A program made the position numbers and the translations under genes. DNA of 64,000 nucleotides, taken from positions 36,253,420-36,317,419 of the forward strand of contig NC_089741.1 in assembly GCF_040412425.1 (NCBI RefSeq). Direction: 5' to 3'. Below are positions 1 through 13,839 of the stretch, in pieces (within the stretch, counting starts at the first letter, position 1; each line of letters begins with the position of its first letter). The notes beneath the pieces were generated by a model, which saw only the letters and a list, made by a program, of their open reading frames with translations, had not been told where the DNA came from and did no database searches. This DNA comes from Macrobrachium rosenbergii. Its lineage: Eukaryota; Arthropoda; Malacostraca; Decapoda; Palaemonidae.

Positions 1-544
1 TCTCTCTCTCTCTCTCTCTCTCTCTCCTCCCAAGGTAGAGTCTCTTCGGGCCCAGGGCTCCGCCCTTTCGGTACTATCCAACTCCCCCTCACTCGTACAC
101 CTTTACACACCTTCTAACCTCCTTTATTGCGTTTATTTGATTATCTTTTCGTTTCTTCTTCGCCCACACATTCTTCATAACAGTTCATCTCAATAGTGTC
201 TGCTTTTATTTTATTTTCGTTTGCATTCATCGGGAACTTCTCACTCCCGTAAAGAAGAAGAAGTCGGCTTTTGTTCGTGTTTGCATTCATCGTGAACTTT
301 TCACTCCTTTGGATAAGTGGCTCAGCATTCCGAGATGCTATACTGCTTTTCTCTTCGTCTCTTCCCTTATTCTGCGACTCGTTTCTCTCGCCTTTCCATT
401 TCCCCCTAAATTTGCATCCATAGAAATTAGCCATTTCCACTTTTCCAAAGTCGGTTTTGTCATTTGTGTCTCTGTCTTAAAGGATTCCTGACTTACGCTA
501 CCATTAAATCTCAGCATTCTTCTCGTATAATCAAATACTTTTAC

Positions 545-1150
545 CGGTGGCATTTTCCCGAGATGTAACCGAGTACCGGGAGGACGCATTTTCCCGAGAT
601 GTAACCGAGTACCGGGAGGACGTATTTTCCCGAGATGTAACAGAGTACCGGGAGGATGCATTTTCCCCGAGATGTAACCGAGTACCGGGAGGACGCATTT
701 TCCCGAGATGTAACCGAGTACCGGAGGACGCATTTTCCCGAGATGAAACTGAGTACCGGAAGGACGCATTATCCCGAGGCGTAACCGATATGTAGCCGAG
801 TACCGGGAGGACGCATTTTCCCGAGATGTAACCGAGTACCGGGAGGACGCATTTTCCCGAGATATAACCGAGTACCGGAAAGACGCATTTTCCCGAGGCG
901 TAACCGAGTAACCTACCAGGAGGACGCATTTTCCCGAGATGTAACCGAGTACCGGGAGGACGCATTTTCCCGAGATGTAACCGAGTACCAGGGCGTTTTT
1001 TCCCGAGATGTAGCCTTGTACCGGGAGGACGCATTTTCGCCGAGATGTAACCGAGTAGCCTACCAGGAGGGCGCATTTTCCCCGAGATGTAACCGAGTAC
1101 CGGGACGTTTTTTTCCCGAGACATAACCGAGTACTGGGACCTTTCCCTGA
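545..1150. repeat. 36-bp minisatellite, about 16 copies
   Basis: The unit contains GAGTACCGGGAGGACGC followed by ATTTTCCCGAGATGTAACC. Unit length is 36 bp, with some variants (GAGTAACCTACCAGG, GAGGCGTAACC). Because 36 is divisible by 3, repetitive open frames arise by default, for example R-P-P-G-T-R-L-H-L-G-K-M on the minus strand. Unit-to-unit length changes break those frames, so I do not treat them as a gene. Confidence 0.9.
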
Positions 1151-1662
1151 AAAAAGCGGGACGCCACATCTTAAAAACTAACCATAGAATTTTCTTGAAA
1201 GTAAAAACATGTTTTCCGCCCCCAAAATACCCCGAATATGTACTTTAATCCAGCCTAACCTAGGGGCACGGCAAAAAAAAAAAAAATCACCTACTTCCCC
1301 TGCTATTTGTGCAACGTCTCTCATTGCTCCACCCTGGAACGCACTCATCTTCGATCCTCTCCTAACCAGTCACTGTTCCATCTGCTTGTTTGAAATGTGC
1401 TCTCATTGTCGTCACGAAACTTCAAGTTGATCACCTTAGTCGGAAAATTAACTAATTAAAGTGTTAATCTCCATTAAGGAACTCCGGGCTGATTTGTTAT
1501 CGCCTTCAGATATTCTCTTGCCTCATATTGTGTAGAAAAGAGAAGGAAGAATAATTAGGTGGTGATTTTCTAATATGGGCTTTCAGATTTCTGTAATGAA
1601 TTCTAATGAGGTGGCATATCAGTCGCTGATATTTATAGTTATAAGATGATGGAATAGAACAG

Positions 1663-1965
1663 AATATAGAATTTAGGCCAAAGGCCAAGCGCTGGGACCT
1701 ATGAGGTCATTCAACGCTGAAACGGAAATTGACAGTAGAAAGGTTTGAAAGGTGTAACAGGAGGAAAACCTCGCATTTGCACTATGAAACAACTGTTAGA
1801 GAGGGTGGAAAGTCAGATGGAAGAAAGCGAATATGAACGGAGGTACAGTAAAAGGAACGAAAGATGTTGCAGCTACGGGCCCAGGGGACGCTTCACGACC
1901 CTTAACGCCTACAGTGCACCACGTGAGGTGCACTGACGGCACTATCCCCCTACGGGGTATTCATA
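1663..1965 (+). mobile_element. Dispersed ~300-bp repeat, copy 1
   Basis: Runs from gaatttaggccaaaggcc and gcgctgggacctatgaggtc to a C/G hairpin-like end, ccccctacgggg. Contains ggtgtaacaggaggaaaacc and the near-palindrome gtgcaccacgtgaggtgcac. No ORF. Family not named; non-autonomous. Confidence 0.85.
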
Positions 1966-2569
1966 AGATGATGGTGATAATGGTAAAAACAATGATGAAA
2001 TTGATGTTGATGACAGTACCAAAATCATCGTCACCAAGAGAAGTAAAAGAATGTGGTGATATTCCCGGAGAAATAATGTCGGATTGCTTCCACTGGAATA
2101 GCCTTGGGAACTGAGGATTATCATTAAGGATAATAATCACACAGTGATTATCGCTATCCGATTAAGACTATCTCATTCTTTCAAGGAAGGATGCGCGCAG
2201 GAAGTTATTTTTTTTTTTATGTAAGGAAGGAAAATGTTTCTTCGTCGTATGTCATAAACAAATGCCACATATATATCCATTATCAGTTGTGTCCATATAT
2301 ACCAACTTGTTTTCCCTTGGTGGCAAAACTTTTCAATTCACTCACTTTCATTTTTGGTCTGAACTCGCACTGTTCTTGCCTTGGTAGGTCCTGCGTTATC
2401 CGCCTTCACTTTTGTGATCAAAATCATCCCATGAACCTACAAAAGTATGTTGGAAAATGTTCAGCTTGTGTCATTTTTATGCTCCCTTCTGTTGCATTTT
2501 TCTCTGCCAAAAACTTACCTTATATAGGTACACCTGAAAGACATATCCAGTACGATATATGAACCTTTA

Positions 2570-2574
2570 TAATA

Positions 2575-2650
<76 letters not shown>
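2570..2650. repeat. (AT)n microsatellite
   Basis: About 70 bp of AT, then tgtgtaatgtatgtatgtat. Confidence 0.95.
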
Positions 2651-2655
<5 letters not shown>

Positions 2656-2933
2656 AATGTATGTATGTATTACGTTCTTTTATATTTCATGTCCATTTAT
2701 ATACCTCCCTAATGTATTGAATGTATGTCGTTCCTATATGGATCGTGTACGATATGTAATGACCAAACCTCGCCCGTCTGGCAGTACTGTTTAGCCAGTA
2801 CGGAACCGCTCGGTACTCCTTGCACACACATAATTTGCACCTCTTTGTTAACTCCACTAGACAATACGAACCTACTTTTAATATCTGAATGTTTCCTTCA
2901 CCCCCAACCTTTAGTGATAAGGATACCACATCG

Positions 2934-2934
<1 letters not shown>

Positions 2935-2988
<54 letters not shown>
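2935..2988. repeat. (AC)n microsatellite
   Basis: About 27 AC units. Confidence 0.97.
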
Positions 2989-2990
<2 letters not shown>

Positions 2991-3964
2991 TACATATCCT
3001 GGTCACTCATTCGATTAAGCATACCAAATAAAAAAAAAAGTTTGTTCAGATTCTCCCTGTATTTTCATTAATTACCCTCTCTATCTTTTATCTTTCTTCT
3101 CGATACCACGTCCGTGTACATACACCTCATAAAATCTCTCATTTTTGTTTCCCAATTTATCATTCCCTGTACGTTTTCATTCAGTGGCCCCATCCTTGAG
3201 TTCTGTCCACTTCTTACGAACGCCTTCCACTGTGGTGTCTCTCAGCCCAGCCCATTTTTCAGCCAGATTTTCCTTGTATGCCATTCTCCCTCCAGTCTCG
3301 GCAGACTCCCCTGTCTTAATTCCGTTTAAAGCCACGTCTTAAACTTTAACCTTTATGAAATCATTTTTACCTCCAGCACCGTGCTTCCTATGGAACGATT
3401 TATCACATGTCAGATCAACTTTTATTATTACTCGTGATGGAAAATCGTCAGAACATAACATCGGCAGAAGTGAAAGTTGGTAAAAATAAAAAAAAAATAA
3501 AATCTTGTCCCTGCAGAACGTAACATCAGCAATAAGAATTGTTTAAAACAAGAAAAATTATTTTTGTATCCTTTGATTGAAGTTATAAATTGAACGCAAA
3601 ATCAGTTCATACCCTAAATTAGGAATTTCTTCTTTATCAGATTACATGTAAGGGACTCAGTGTCCTCATTTTTCAAGCATTACGATTCTGTCCAATTAAG
3701 ATGAATGAGAGTACTGATAAAAATCAAGTGATGTGACCGCAGCTATTGCTTAATACTGCAAGTTATTTTCAGTGCTCGTCAAATCACCGCAATTTTATCT
3801 TTAAGTTTTTTTTTTTTTTTTGCATTCCTCAGAGCACCGTAGGGTTCCATTTTTTTTTTTTTTCGTTAATGGCTTTACCACCATTGTCACCGTCCCCAAC
3901 ATTATTAACATTTATGCTTATTAAAATTGTTAATATTGATGCTTATTGTTAAGTATTATTTTAT

Positions 3965-4140
3965 GTTTCTTCTTCCTCTAAATTTGGGTTCAGATCTCTC
4001 TTCATCCTCATAAATTTATTCTCAGATCTTTCGTCTTCTCTAAATTTATTTTCAGATCTTTCATTATTTCATCATCCTCATAAATTTATTCTCAGATCTT
4101 CCGTCTTCGCTAAATTTATTTTCGGACCTTCGTCGTATTT
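3965..4140. repeat. Short tandem array with CTAAATTTATTTTCAGATC core
   Basis: About five alternating units of roughly 30 bp share aaatttattctcagatctt and ttcgtcttc. Diverged. Confidence 0.75.
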
Positions 4141-4229
4141 GACAGGCAAGAATCCTAAACCCAGTGCTCTTGACATGCGTCTCAAGGTCAGAGGCCATTT
4201 TTTATGCCAAAGCCTTAAGATTTCAACAG

Positions 4230-4372
4230 AAAATTCTTTTATTTTGCATCGAGCCTTAAAAAATTTTATAGATTAGAAGGTGCATCATTTGCACCTTTGA
4301 AAGGAAAGAGCAGTTTAGAAAATTAGTCGAAATATATTGTGGCATTTTGACTCCCGTCCCCCCACCACCCCA

Positions 4373-4441
<69 letters not shown>

Positions 4442-4594
4442 TTATTTTGCACTGAGACTTAAAAAAGATTAATGACTTGAAAAGATGCCTCAGTTATGTT
4501 TTAAAAATGAACGAGAACTTTAGACGGTTAGTCGAAATGTATTGTGGCATTTTAAATCCTTCTCCCCAACCTATCCTTAATATATATATATACC

Positions 4595-4680
<86 letters not shown>

Positions 4681-4815
4681 CATTGAGAATTAAAAGTGTA
4701 ATAGCTTAGAAAGATGCCTCAGTTATGTTTTAAAAATGAACGAATGAGAGCAATTTAGACAGTTAGTCGAAATATATTGTGGCATTTTAAATCCCTCTCC
4801 TCAAAAAATATATAT
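4230..4815. repeat. Roughly 240-bp tandem triplication containing (AT)n
   Basis: Three units share ttagtcgaaatatattgtgg and cattttaaatcc, followed by C-rich then AT tracts (4390-4437, 4598-4678, 4808-4820). The AT tracts differ greatly in length between units, which accounts for the period variation. Confidence 0.8.
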
Positions 4816-5795
4816 ATATGGCTTTGTGATACAGGAAAAAAACTCAGTGTATAGAACTTTTTTTAAAGTACCAAACTATTCTCTATTGTCTGAGTCAGGT
4901 GTGAAAGGCATGGTTGACCTAGAGAATATAATGGCTGTGTATTCCAATTCGAAGGCAAACACGACATTCAAGGTCATTAAAAAAATGATTGAAATAAATT
5001 ACTTTAATTTTCTGACGTTATGTCCATTTTTATAGTTATAATTCTATGTTGAGCAGTCAGAGCGCTCATTGTGTATAAAACTTGACCGAGTTTTATGGGA
5101 TCTTGCGTGTAATAAAATCTATTTTAAGTCAGACCTATAAATTGACCAACTAATTATAAAATCTCTCTCTTTTCAGGTAAGATGTAATTCGACGTAAAAG
5201 GACGTAAGTTCGGTAACGTATCATTTCTCTTCTTCCTTTGTGAGAGTTTTGTGAATCTTGCTGTTAAGAGTTTTCAAGAAAGTCTTTACTTTTGGTTAGA
5301 AGGAACTGCTATGTAAAGGTTTATTATTTTTACCTAAAATATTTAGGCTCTTCAGAATATTCAAGACTGAATAGATATATATGTAAGGTGTTTTGTCATC
5401 CAGTTTCACGGATTTTTTTTTTCCAATTTTGTCTTGGTAAGCGTTCAGCATTGCATAACTATCTAGATTATACGTGTGCAGTGTGTTACAGTGAGGGTTT
5501 ATAATACCCTTATTTGGTATCTAAATCATTCCATTCAAGACTACCCTTGTTCTAAGACCAAATGCATCTTTTTGTTCTCATTGGAACATTTGATTTCCTT
5601 CCGAATAGTAGAACGGGCCTAGAGCGTTCCACCTTTATGGGAATCGCACCCGGGACTTGTTGCTAGTGAAATGAATGTCATGATCACAATAATGGGCATT
5701 CTTTGAGACATATTTCTTCAAAGCATGCCGACCTCCCAATCCTCGGCAAGCCTTTTCGATCCAGCTGCGGCCCAAGAAGACGATAAACCACATGG

Positions 5796-6112
5796 AATGG
5801 AATATAGAATTTCGGCCAAAGGCTAAGCGCTGGGACCTATAAGGTCATTCAGCGTTGACAGGGGAATTGAGAGTAGAAAGTTTTGACAGGTGTAACAGGA
5901 GGAAAACCTAGCATTTGCACTATGAAACAATTTTCAGGAGAGGGTGTATAACAAGATGGAAGAAAGAGAATACGAACGAAGGTACAGTAATAGGGATGAA
6001 AGGGCTTGCAGCTAGGGGCCTAAGGAAGGGACGCAAAAAGAACCTAAGGAATGCCTACAGTGCACCGCATGACGTGCGCTGATGGCACTACCTCCCTAAA
6101 TGGGTTATTAAC
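5796..6112 (+). mobile_element. Dispersed ~300-bp repeat, copy 2
   Basis: Same order of blocks as the copy at 1663, full length, somewhat diverged (gtgcaccgcatgacgtgcgc in the palindrome). Confidence 0.85.
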
Positions 6113-6675
6113 CATATGATTTAATGCTTAGGCCAGGTGTGGGAATGTTGTTCCTATTAAGGGTCTACAGGATATTCGTAGCATCATTCGTCAGCAATGC
6201 AAAACGATTAACATAGTTTCATCGTCAGTCTGTATATACAAACAATTAACTTTTTTTTATTAGTAACTTAAATTAAACGTATATGGTCCTTAAGTCAGTC
6301 AGTCTTTTTTGGAAGAATATCTGTTGTTGTAACCTAGGTTCTATGTAATAGGTTCTGCGTGTTTTGCCCAAGAGTAAATCTTAACCTCTTCTCTGTGCGG
6401 ACTTTTGTCGCCTTGTTTATGCTGTTAGGTTAACCTGACCTTATGCCAGCACGTGTTCCGACCCATTGAACAGCCGTAGAACTGATCACTGTATTTCAGA
6501 GGCAATCCGTGATCACTGGTGACCCTGTAATCATTTCAGTTTATAATTTGCTCCTTGGATCTAATACTTTTAAGTTTTAAAGTCTTTTTTTCTGTTTATG
6601 CCTCAGGATATTTATAGAAAAATGATATGACCTTGCTTAGGGGTACATGTTCAAGCATGATGTCCCCGCAGTGAA

Positions 6676-6676
6676 A

Positions 6677-6721
<45 letters not shown>
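6676..6721. repeat. (TC)n microsatellite
   Basis: About 22 TC units with one TTTC interruption. Confidence 0.95.
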
Positions 6722-6722
<1 letters not shown>

Positions 6723-7253
6723 GTGAACAATTCGATTTAAACGCTCTGGTGGGATGTATTTGATATTGTTCACAGGTCCGTGGTTCTCATATCTCGTAGC
6801 TCTCTCAGGGGCAAAACCAGTATTCAGTCTTGTTTTTTCCTATTGTCATGCCCGAGCTAATATCCCTTCTCTTCCATCCAGCTGCTATTTATTTACCGTG
6901 TAATTCCTCTCTCGAAAATATTTATACGCAATTAAGCACTTCCAGGTACGGTGGTCTTGTCTATAACAAAGGTTTCTCGTGGAAAAATATTTGAAACCTT
7001 CCAGTACATTGTTGAATGGGCCACACAGATCGCTGTTTTAATGTTGTCCGTCTATTTTTGCATAAAACCTACATACAGCAATTTAGTAGTGTATTCCCGT
7101 CACAAAGTGAGTCGTCCCTCAAGCCCTGGTTTAAATCAACGGGGCTAAAAGTGGTGTTTCGTGGAACGGACCCAAAGATGTTCCCCCTCGTGAAGTTAGA
7201 CTGTGGTATCTCACTAGTAAGGTGAGGTCAGCACTATGACCCAAGGTGACTCA

Positions 7254-7393
<140 letters not shown>

Positions 7394-7495
7394 TTTTAAA
7401 TTCTCGAAGAAGTCTTCATACTCTTCGAATACGCTTGTCACCACAAAGCCTTACATCGAAATGCAAGAATACTGAGCAATTCTGATGTCTCTAAC

Positions 7496-7562
7496 ACGAT
7501 TCGAACCCGCATCCGGAGTATCTGAGCGAGGTCAAGTTCTCAGCAACGTAACCTCTTTTGAT
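7496..7562 (-). mobile_element. tRNA-like SINE fragment (reverse)
   Basis: The reverse complement contains tgcgggttcgaatcgtg (B-box) preceded by gctgagaacttgacctcgc. It sits between two AT/GT microsatellites. Confidence 0.35.
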
Positions 7563-7744
7563 ACGGTGATTCCCAGATTATATATATATGTATGTATATG
7601 TGTGTGTATATATATACATAATTATATATATATATAAATAATCGTCTTAATTACAATGTCCTCTTAACTTACCTGAATTCTTCACACTTTTTGGATGCAC
7701 TTGTCACTACAATTGTATACATATCTGGCAAAAACGACAAGCAG

Positions 7745-8064
<320 letters not shown>

Positions 8065-8798
8065 TATGCTGTCTTTCTTATTAGCGGATTTGTTGGTATG
8101 TGTGCACTCATTAGGAATAATAATAATATAACAGTAATAATGAAATGTTTATATTCAGAAAAAGTCAGCATATTTTGCCAGGTTTTGAGATAATTGACTG
8201 AGCTTAATCTGGTATGTTGACACAGTTAATTGCAAGTTGAAAGCCAGACCTCTCCGAATCCCTCGCAACATATTTACATTTAATTTGAAATAATTTTCTC
8301 ATTCCTTACATTTCGAAATTATAGCAGTAATTTGTAATGTTTTTATTTTTTTGCAACTTGACTCATTTATTAAAAGTGTATCGCCTTCCGCCAGCTAATA
8401 TTCATATGGCGATTTGTAAATTGGTCTCTGTGTTTATAGTTCACGCTGAGGCCCTATAGATGAATTTCAGTGAACTGATTAATCTGAATATGTAAATAAT
8501 TAGAAACGGATTAATTTGGCTTTTCGTACAGTTTTTGCGCCATTTATTGATACTAATTTCATTCCGCTGGTGGTTTCAAACTCGTCTCCTGTCTAATTCC
8601 TTCGTTTGTTATTTGTGTTTACTCAGTCTCTGTATCGTTCGAGTTATTTCCTAATATTATCACGAATTTATCAGATGCCTTCTTTGAATTTTATCCCCTA
8701 AATTTTTATTGTATGTCTTGCCTTTCCATTTTGGGATTTTTTTTTTTGTCATGAGCTTTACAAATCCTGATCTTTATTACTCAAGTCAGAGATTTCCC

Positions 8799-9105
8799 CC
8801 TGGGTAGTGCCGTCAGTGCGCCTCATGCGGTGCACTGTAGGCAAAACTTTACGTTCTTTGCAGCGTCCCTTCCTTAGGCCCCTAGCTGCAACCCCTTTCG
8901 TTCCTTTTACCGTACCTCCTTTCATATTCTCTTTCTTTCATCTTACTTTACACCCTCTTCTAACTGTTGATTGATAGTGCAACTGCGAAGTTTGCCTCCT
9001 GTTGCACCTTTCAAACCTTTCTACTGTCAATGTCCGTTTCAGCGCTGAATGACCCCGTAGGTCCCAGTGCTTGGCCTTTTGCCTAAATTCTATATTCAAT
9101 TCAAA
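8799..9105 (-). mobile_element. Dispersed ~300-bp repeat, copy 3 (reverse)
   Basis: Full-length reverse copy from gggtagtgccgtcagtgcg to cctaaattctatattcaatt. Confidence 0.85.
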
Positions 9106-10219
9106 GATCTCCGCATTCTCGAAATAATGAGATTAAACGCGTGCCTTACAAATACTGAAGAGGTATTCTTCCTCTTGTCGAAAATGCGCGAGAATTTGTC
9201 CCATTCTCCCCCTCCCCCAGGCTGGCTCAAGATTTCTTGTGTCTACGCCAATTTCTGTTTAACCAAAAAACTGTTGTGATTGCTGGGCAAGAAACATCTC
9301 TTTTAACCGTGAAATATCTCTTCTTCTTCTTCTTTTTTTAACCGTAGGAAATGTTGCTGTAGCTTGTAATGCGATACTCCTTTGTGCCTGTTTGAGCGCA
9401 GCGATAATCTAGAGAGGTTGCTCTGGAGGACTTGGGTAAACGTGTCAACTGATGATGTGATTATATGTTGCCGGAGGCGATGCAGATTCGTTTCGCCTGA
9501 ATTTGGCTTCGTGTTCACAGAACCGCTGCTGGCCTTAAATGGAGGAGACATCATGATTCAGAGGAAACCAAAAATACTTACCGCGTTTCGTCCTTCCTAA
9601 TTACTGATTAGTTAATATACCTCACCTTTATCAAAAGCATTCTCTAAGAAAGAGACTGGTCGTGAGACGATGACATACCATATACAACTCAAACACGATC
9701 TTTTTTTTTACACGGTCTTTATCGGGAGAGAGCGATAAGACAGACAAGAGACACCCTCTCCGAGAGAGCCAAGCGGCGTTGTTGTACGTCCCTCCTGCTG
9801 CTGCTGTCTTTTTCAGAGGTTCAGTTGCCTTTGGTGAATCGTGTCGTGAAGAAGGGTGTCTTAGTGCGGAAGGTGTCTTGGCACTTAGCTAACCTACCTT
9901 CCTCCCTCCTCCTCCTCCTCCTCTTCTTCTTCTTCTGCTTCTTCCTCTTATTGTACTTTTACGAGAAGAAGTTTTTTTTCTCACATCGGGGAAATCTCTC
10001 CGTGTGAATTTCGTCTCGCTTTTGTGGCTCAGTGTATGTGTGAAAATGGGAAAAGTGGAGATTTGGTTACGACGACAAGATTCCGTGTTGCGACATTGAC
10101 TGTTTGTTGTCTTACAGAATCTTGCTGTATGTCACGGAGGTTGAATTACAAGAGACTAAATTATTGAAGTTTATCCCAGTTTTTTTTCAAACAAATTCAC
10201 TTCCCGTATTTGTGTATGC

Positions 10220-10221
<2 letters not shown>

Positions 10222-10269
<48 letters not shown>
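10222..10269. repeat. (AC)n microsatellite
   Basis: About 23 AC units. Confidence 0.97.
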
Positions 10270-10273
<4 letters not shown>

Positions 10274-11559
10274 GCTTTCAAATGTGGACACTTATAATTA
10301 CTGTCTCGCACTATCTCTCTCCCTTTCTCATGATAATATTAATTTTTTTTAACGCGGATGGGAAAAAGGCAGTGAAGCGCGCATGCGTACGAGTGACTGC
10401 GGTGATTTCTACATATTTGAAATTTAGGCTAGTGTGCTTACTCTCTCGACACATTACCTTTCCGGAAGCCTCGATATTTCGTTAGATTTAACTTTGGATC
10501 TTGATTCTTAATCTTTCACGTCGGTGATAGTATACAGAAGTCGTTTACTCAAATAAGGCGGCTCACTCGAGTGAAAGTGAAGATATGTAAGAATATAAAA
10601 ATACATGTAATAACGTTAAAATGATGTAGAAGGTTTGGAGACCGTAACAGCTGCTCGATCCTCCTAATTCATCCATGTTGTGGCCTACATCTATCAACAT
10701 GACCATTCACAGTGATAGTGTACTGTTGTAGTGACTTCACTCATTGTGATGGTGCCATCCCTTTGTGGTAAGGAGAGGAGTTGACATCAGGAAGTCAGCT
10801 CATTCTGACATCATTGGTCAAGAAGTGAACTTCGTGAACAGTTGATGACACCTTGTTTAGATATACAGGGTATTTTTTCCTTTATTTTTTTTTTTTATAA
10901 ATCTTCCTGACTGTCTGTTCAGAAACTGTTTCTCGTACCTTTGAACCCCATGACATTAACTCAGCACATGACGATGACTGCAAACACCAGGAAGCTTAGC
11001 GCAAGACGAGTCAGAGATTCCTTGCAAGCAAGCGACAATGTCCTGTTATGATAATTATTATTCCGACTCCGAAACACTCGTTGCTTCGACCAAGGAGGGA
11101 AAATGCTTCAAAAGAAATGAAGTCACTTGAAGAGGGCGTTGACCCTAGTGCGCTTGAGCAGACATCTTATCCTAGTGTATTGATATGAATCTAGAAGGTG
11201 GTTTTGTGAAGTTTACAACATTTTCAGGTATGATGAGGGTGGTGTGGTGTTTAGGTAGAGAGCGAAAACCTTACTCCTTTGGTAAAGTGCGTTTATTAGT
11301 TGAAACAAAAACCATTTGAAAAGGCATAATTTAAATGAGCGAGGCATATAACGACAGCACAGCAACTGTACAATTCTTAAAATTTTCAGTACAAAGTATG
11401 CTTGCAGTTTTAAAATGGAACTGACGAGATTTTCGGTAGAAAAACTGCTCAAAGGATTTCTAAACTGAAATACTGGCAGTATGGTTACAAGATATATGGC
11501 TTACTCTATCCACATTCATTATTGTCCTTTGAAATTTATGGAGACAGTATCAACACCTT

Positions 11560-13500
11560 GGCATGAGATCAAAGCAAGACCTCGAATTCCATCCCGCCTG
11601 TGTTTACATTTTGAGACTTGGGCCACACAAGTATAGTCTTCTTAGTGAAGTGCAAAAGGCAGGACAGAAGTTAGTGAACTTGGTGACAGCAGTCATATGG
11701 AGAAGCGTATGATCCCAAATGTGTCAACTGTGGAGGAGGGCATGCTGCCACCAAAAAAAAAAAGTGACGTATGATTTTGAGAATAACTCTTTTTACCTGT
11801 ACAAACGATCGAGGTGAAACATGCTAAGAGGTCACTGTAATACTCCTTGCAAGGAAAGGAACATGGCTGAATGGAATCAAGATCTCAGATTGATAAATCC
11901 ATTGCTTTGCTATTTCGTAACACCCACCATGGCTGAACATTCCACGCCCAAAAAAGAGGCCCTTATTCCCAAAAGTTGCTTTTCTGATTCTTTCAAAAAT
12001 GTAATCGCGTGCTGCCGGCCACGAGAGCCACCTGTGATAAAAATGTTCTCAAATATCCAGACATACTATAGTTGTTAATCCATAAAATCTCATAATACCA
12101 TGTCGCTAAAATGGTGAAAAAATCCAGTGGTGTAAGTGTGAATATAATTTAGAAATATATACACAAAGGGAGCTTTCTAAACCCTGCCCGATTCCCCTTC
12201 TCAATCTCGAAAACTCTCGTTTGTGTTTAGATTTCTAATAGATATATTTACACTTGCACCACTGTGGATTTCGTCATCGTAATTGTTGGTCCTGTTAACA
12301 AACAAACTGACCAAAAACATTGCACACTTCACGAAAGTAATTATTTTGTGTCTTCATCTCCAAGAGGGACCTACTTGTCCTTCTCTTGATGGACCTTCAC
12401 TGGGTTTCATCTCCAAAAATGACCATCTGGTGGATGCTGGTCAAATCTCCCTCAGTTCCTCAGAGAGATCATTAGCTAATTCTTTGGTCTCCTCTTAGGG
12501 ACTAGATTCTCATCTGTCATCCAGTGTCACTGTCGAAGGCTGAAGATAAAGTATACCTTGGCCACAGGAGGGTTTTCTTGCATCTCAACGTTTATCCAGA
12601 TTATGGGAGGTAGACCATTACTCATTGTTAGCCATGGTATCCAACTAACACAATTTCGCCTGCAATTTTCTTTTTAGCGGACCATAAATATCCACAGCCG
12701 ATATCATTGAAGCCGATCTTGATTGGCGAAAGCTCTTGGTGCTTACCACCAATCAGAGGTGACGAATCAGATTTATATCCAGATTTCCAGTCGAGCTGAA
12801 ATGTTTATGAACCCATATCTTATTAGACTTGGTTTTTTTCATTCATGAAGTTTGTACTCGCTGATTTTATTGCGTGGTTACCATGAGTGTTCAGGATGAC
12901 AATTTTGGATTTTCGTCACGATAACAGTACTTGAAAATTTATAAGGAGGTGATGTGTTTGGTCTCTACTGTTACAGTACATCGACCAATCAGACTGTAGT
13001 GGTATTATTAAAAATCTCTCTTTAGAGGAAGTGTACGTCTGAGGAGATGTCAGGAGCAATCCCAGAGGAAACCACATGTCGTCAGTCATGAATAACTTAA
13101 GAGATAATGTGAAATATTGAGAGCCAAACTCATATGCATGCCCAGACCAGTAAACATTGTCTACTGATTCATCTCTACGTGGTGAAGACTCATTCACTGA
13201 TTTCCTCAATCGGTGATTCTAGTCTGGGGGGGTGATCGATGACAGATATTCCAGCCATCACTTTCCAATAATTGCCGGTGTTGCTCAAAATCCCCCTGCA
13301 GCATCTGTGCTACCGAAGTGGAATATTGAAAAGATTGATGGAATAAATTCACCAGAGAAACAACATTTCGTAGAGACTCTTTCTGTCGGATTCCCATTGA
13401 TAGCTGATGCCAGAGAGAGCAACTTGACGCCACTCCAAATGTATCAGTCGTTTTGTCGGTTCGGAAAACGAGAGGAAATTTTGTGCAATAATATATAGGT
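11560..13500 (+). mobile_element. Decayed non-LTR retrotransposon (LINE), ORF1 and endonuclease remnants
   Basis: Around 11710-11752 a frame reads DPKCVNCGGGHAAT, the zinc-knuckle style seen at the end of LINE ORF1 (Jockey-like C-x2-C-x-G-x-H-x-A). At about 12658 LQFSF*RTINIH resembles the start of the LINE endonuclease (L-Q-W-N-C-R). At 13250-13330 the frame SSHHFPIIAGV..LPKWNIEK resembles its end (S-D-H-F-P-I..P-x-W-N). Order and spacing fit one element, heavily decayed with many stops. A foldback element sits between the two ORFs. Clade not determined. Confidence 0.5.
12108..12282. repeat. Foldback element with roughly 60-bp inverted arms
   Basis: The left arm (about 12108-12168) contains ccagtggtgtaagtgtgaat and tttagaaat. 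The right arm (about 12222-12282) carries their imperfect reverse complement (tatttacacttgcaccactg). About 55 bp lies between the arms. I recall similar sequences being common in decapod genomes; that is memory, not a search. Confidence 0.65.
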
Positions 13501-13689
13501 GGAATCGTGGGTATCATGTAGCACATGCGGCAGTGAGGAGCGAGATGGTACTTGATAGCAGGTGTTATTCAAGAGTGAGATATCTCTGTGTATTTAGTTG
13601 CAAGGTTTTTACCGGTGCTTTCTCGTTAGTTACAAAGACCGCGTCTCATGTCCATTCTTTAAATGAGAGGGCCTTAGTTTTAATCGTTT

Positions 13690-13696
13690 TCAGAAA

Positions 13697-13761
<65 letters not shown>

Positions 13762-13794
13762 ATGCAAAGGCCATGTCTTGTGGCTGGCGTGTAG

Positions 13795-13839
<45 letters not shown>

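Noticed and set aside
545..1150. CRISPR-like array
   Set aside because: Units abut with no unique spacers, and the genome is eukaryotic.
531..1169. 212-aa minus-strand open frame over the minisatellite
   Set aside because: It is a by-product of a 36-bp repeat. The frame changes with unit-length variants, and no start context, splice sites or non-repetitive domain support a gene.
2191..2562. 123-aa plus-strand open frame
   Set aside because: Composition is that of AT-rich non-coding DNA (runs of F and Y). No family resemblance and no splice context.
9820..10090. Promoter and first exon of an unknown gene (initiator-like ttcagttg at 9823)
   Set aside because: A short initiator match and GC content alone are not enough. 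No downstream donor leads to a recognisable coding exon.
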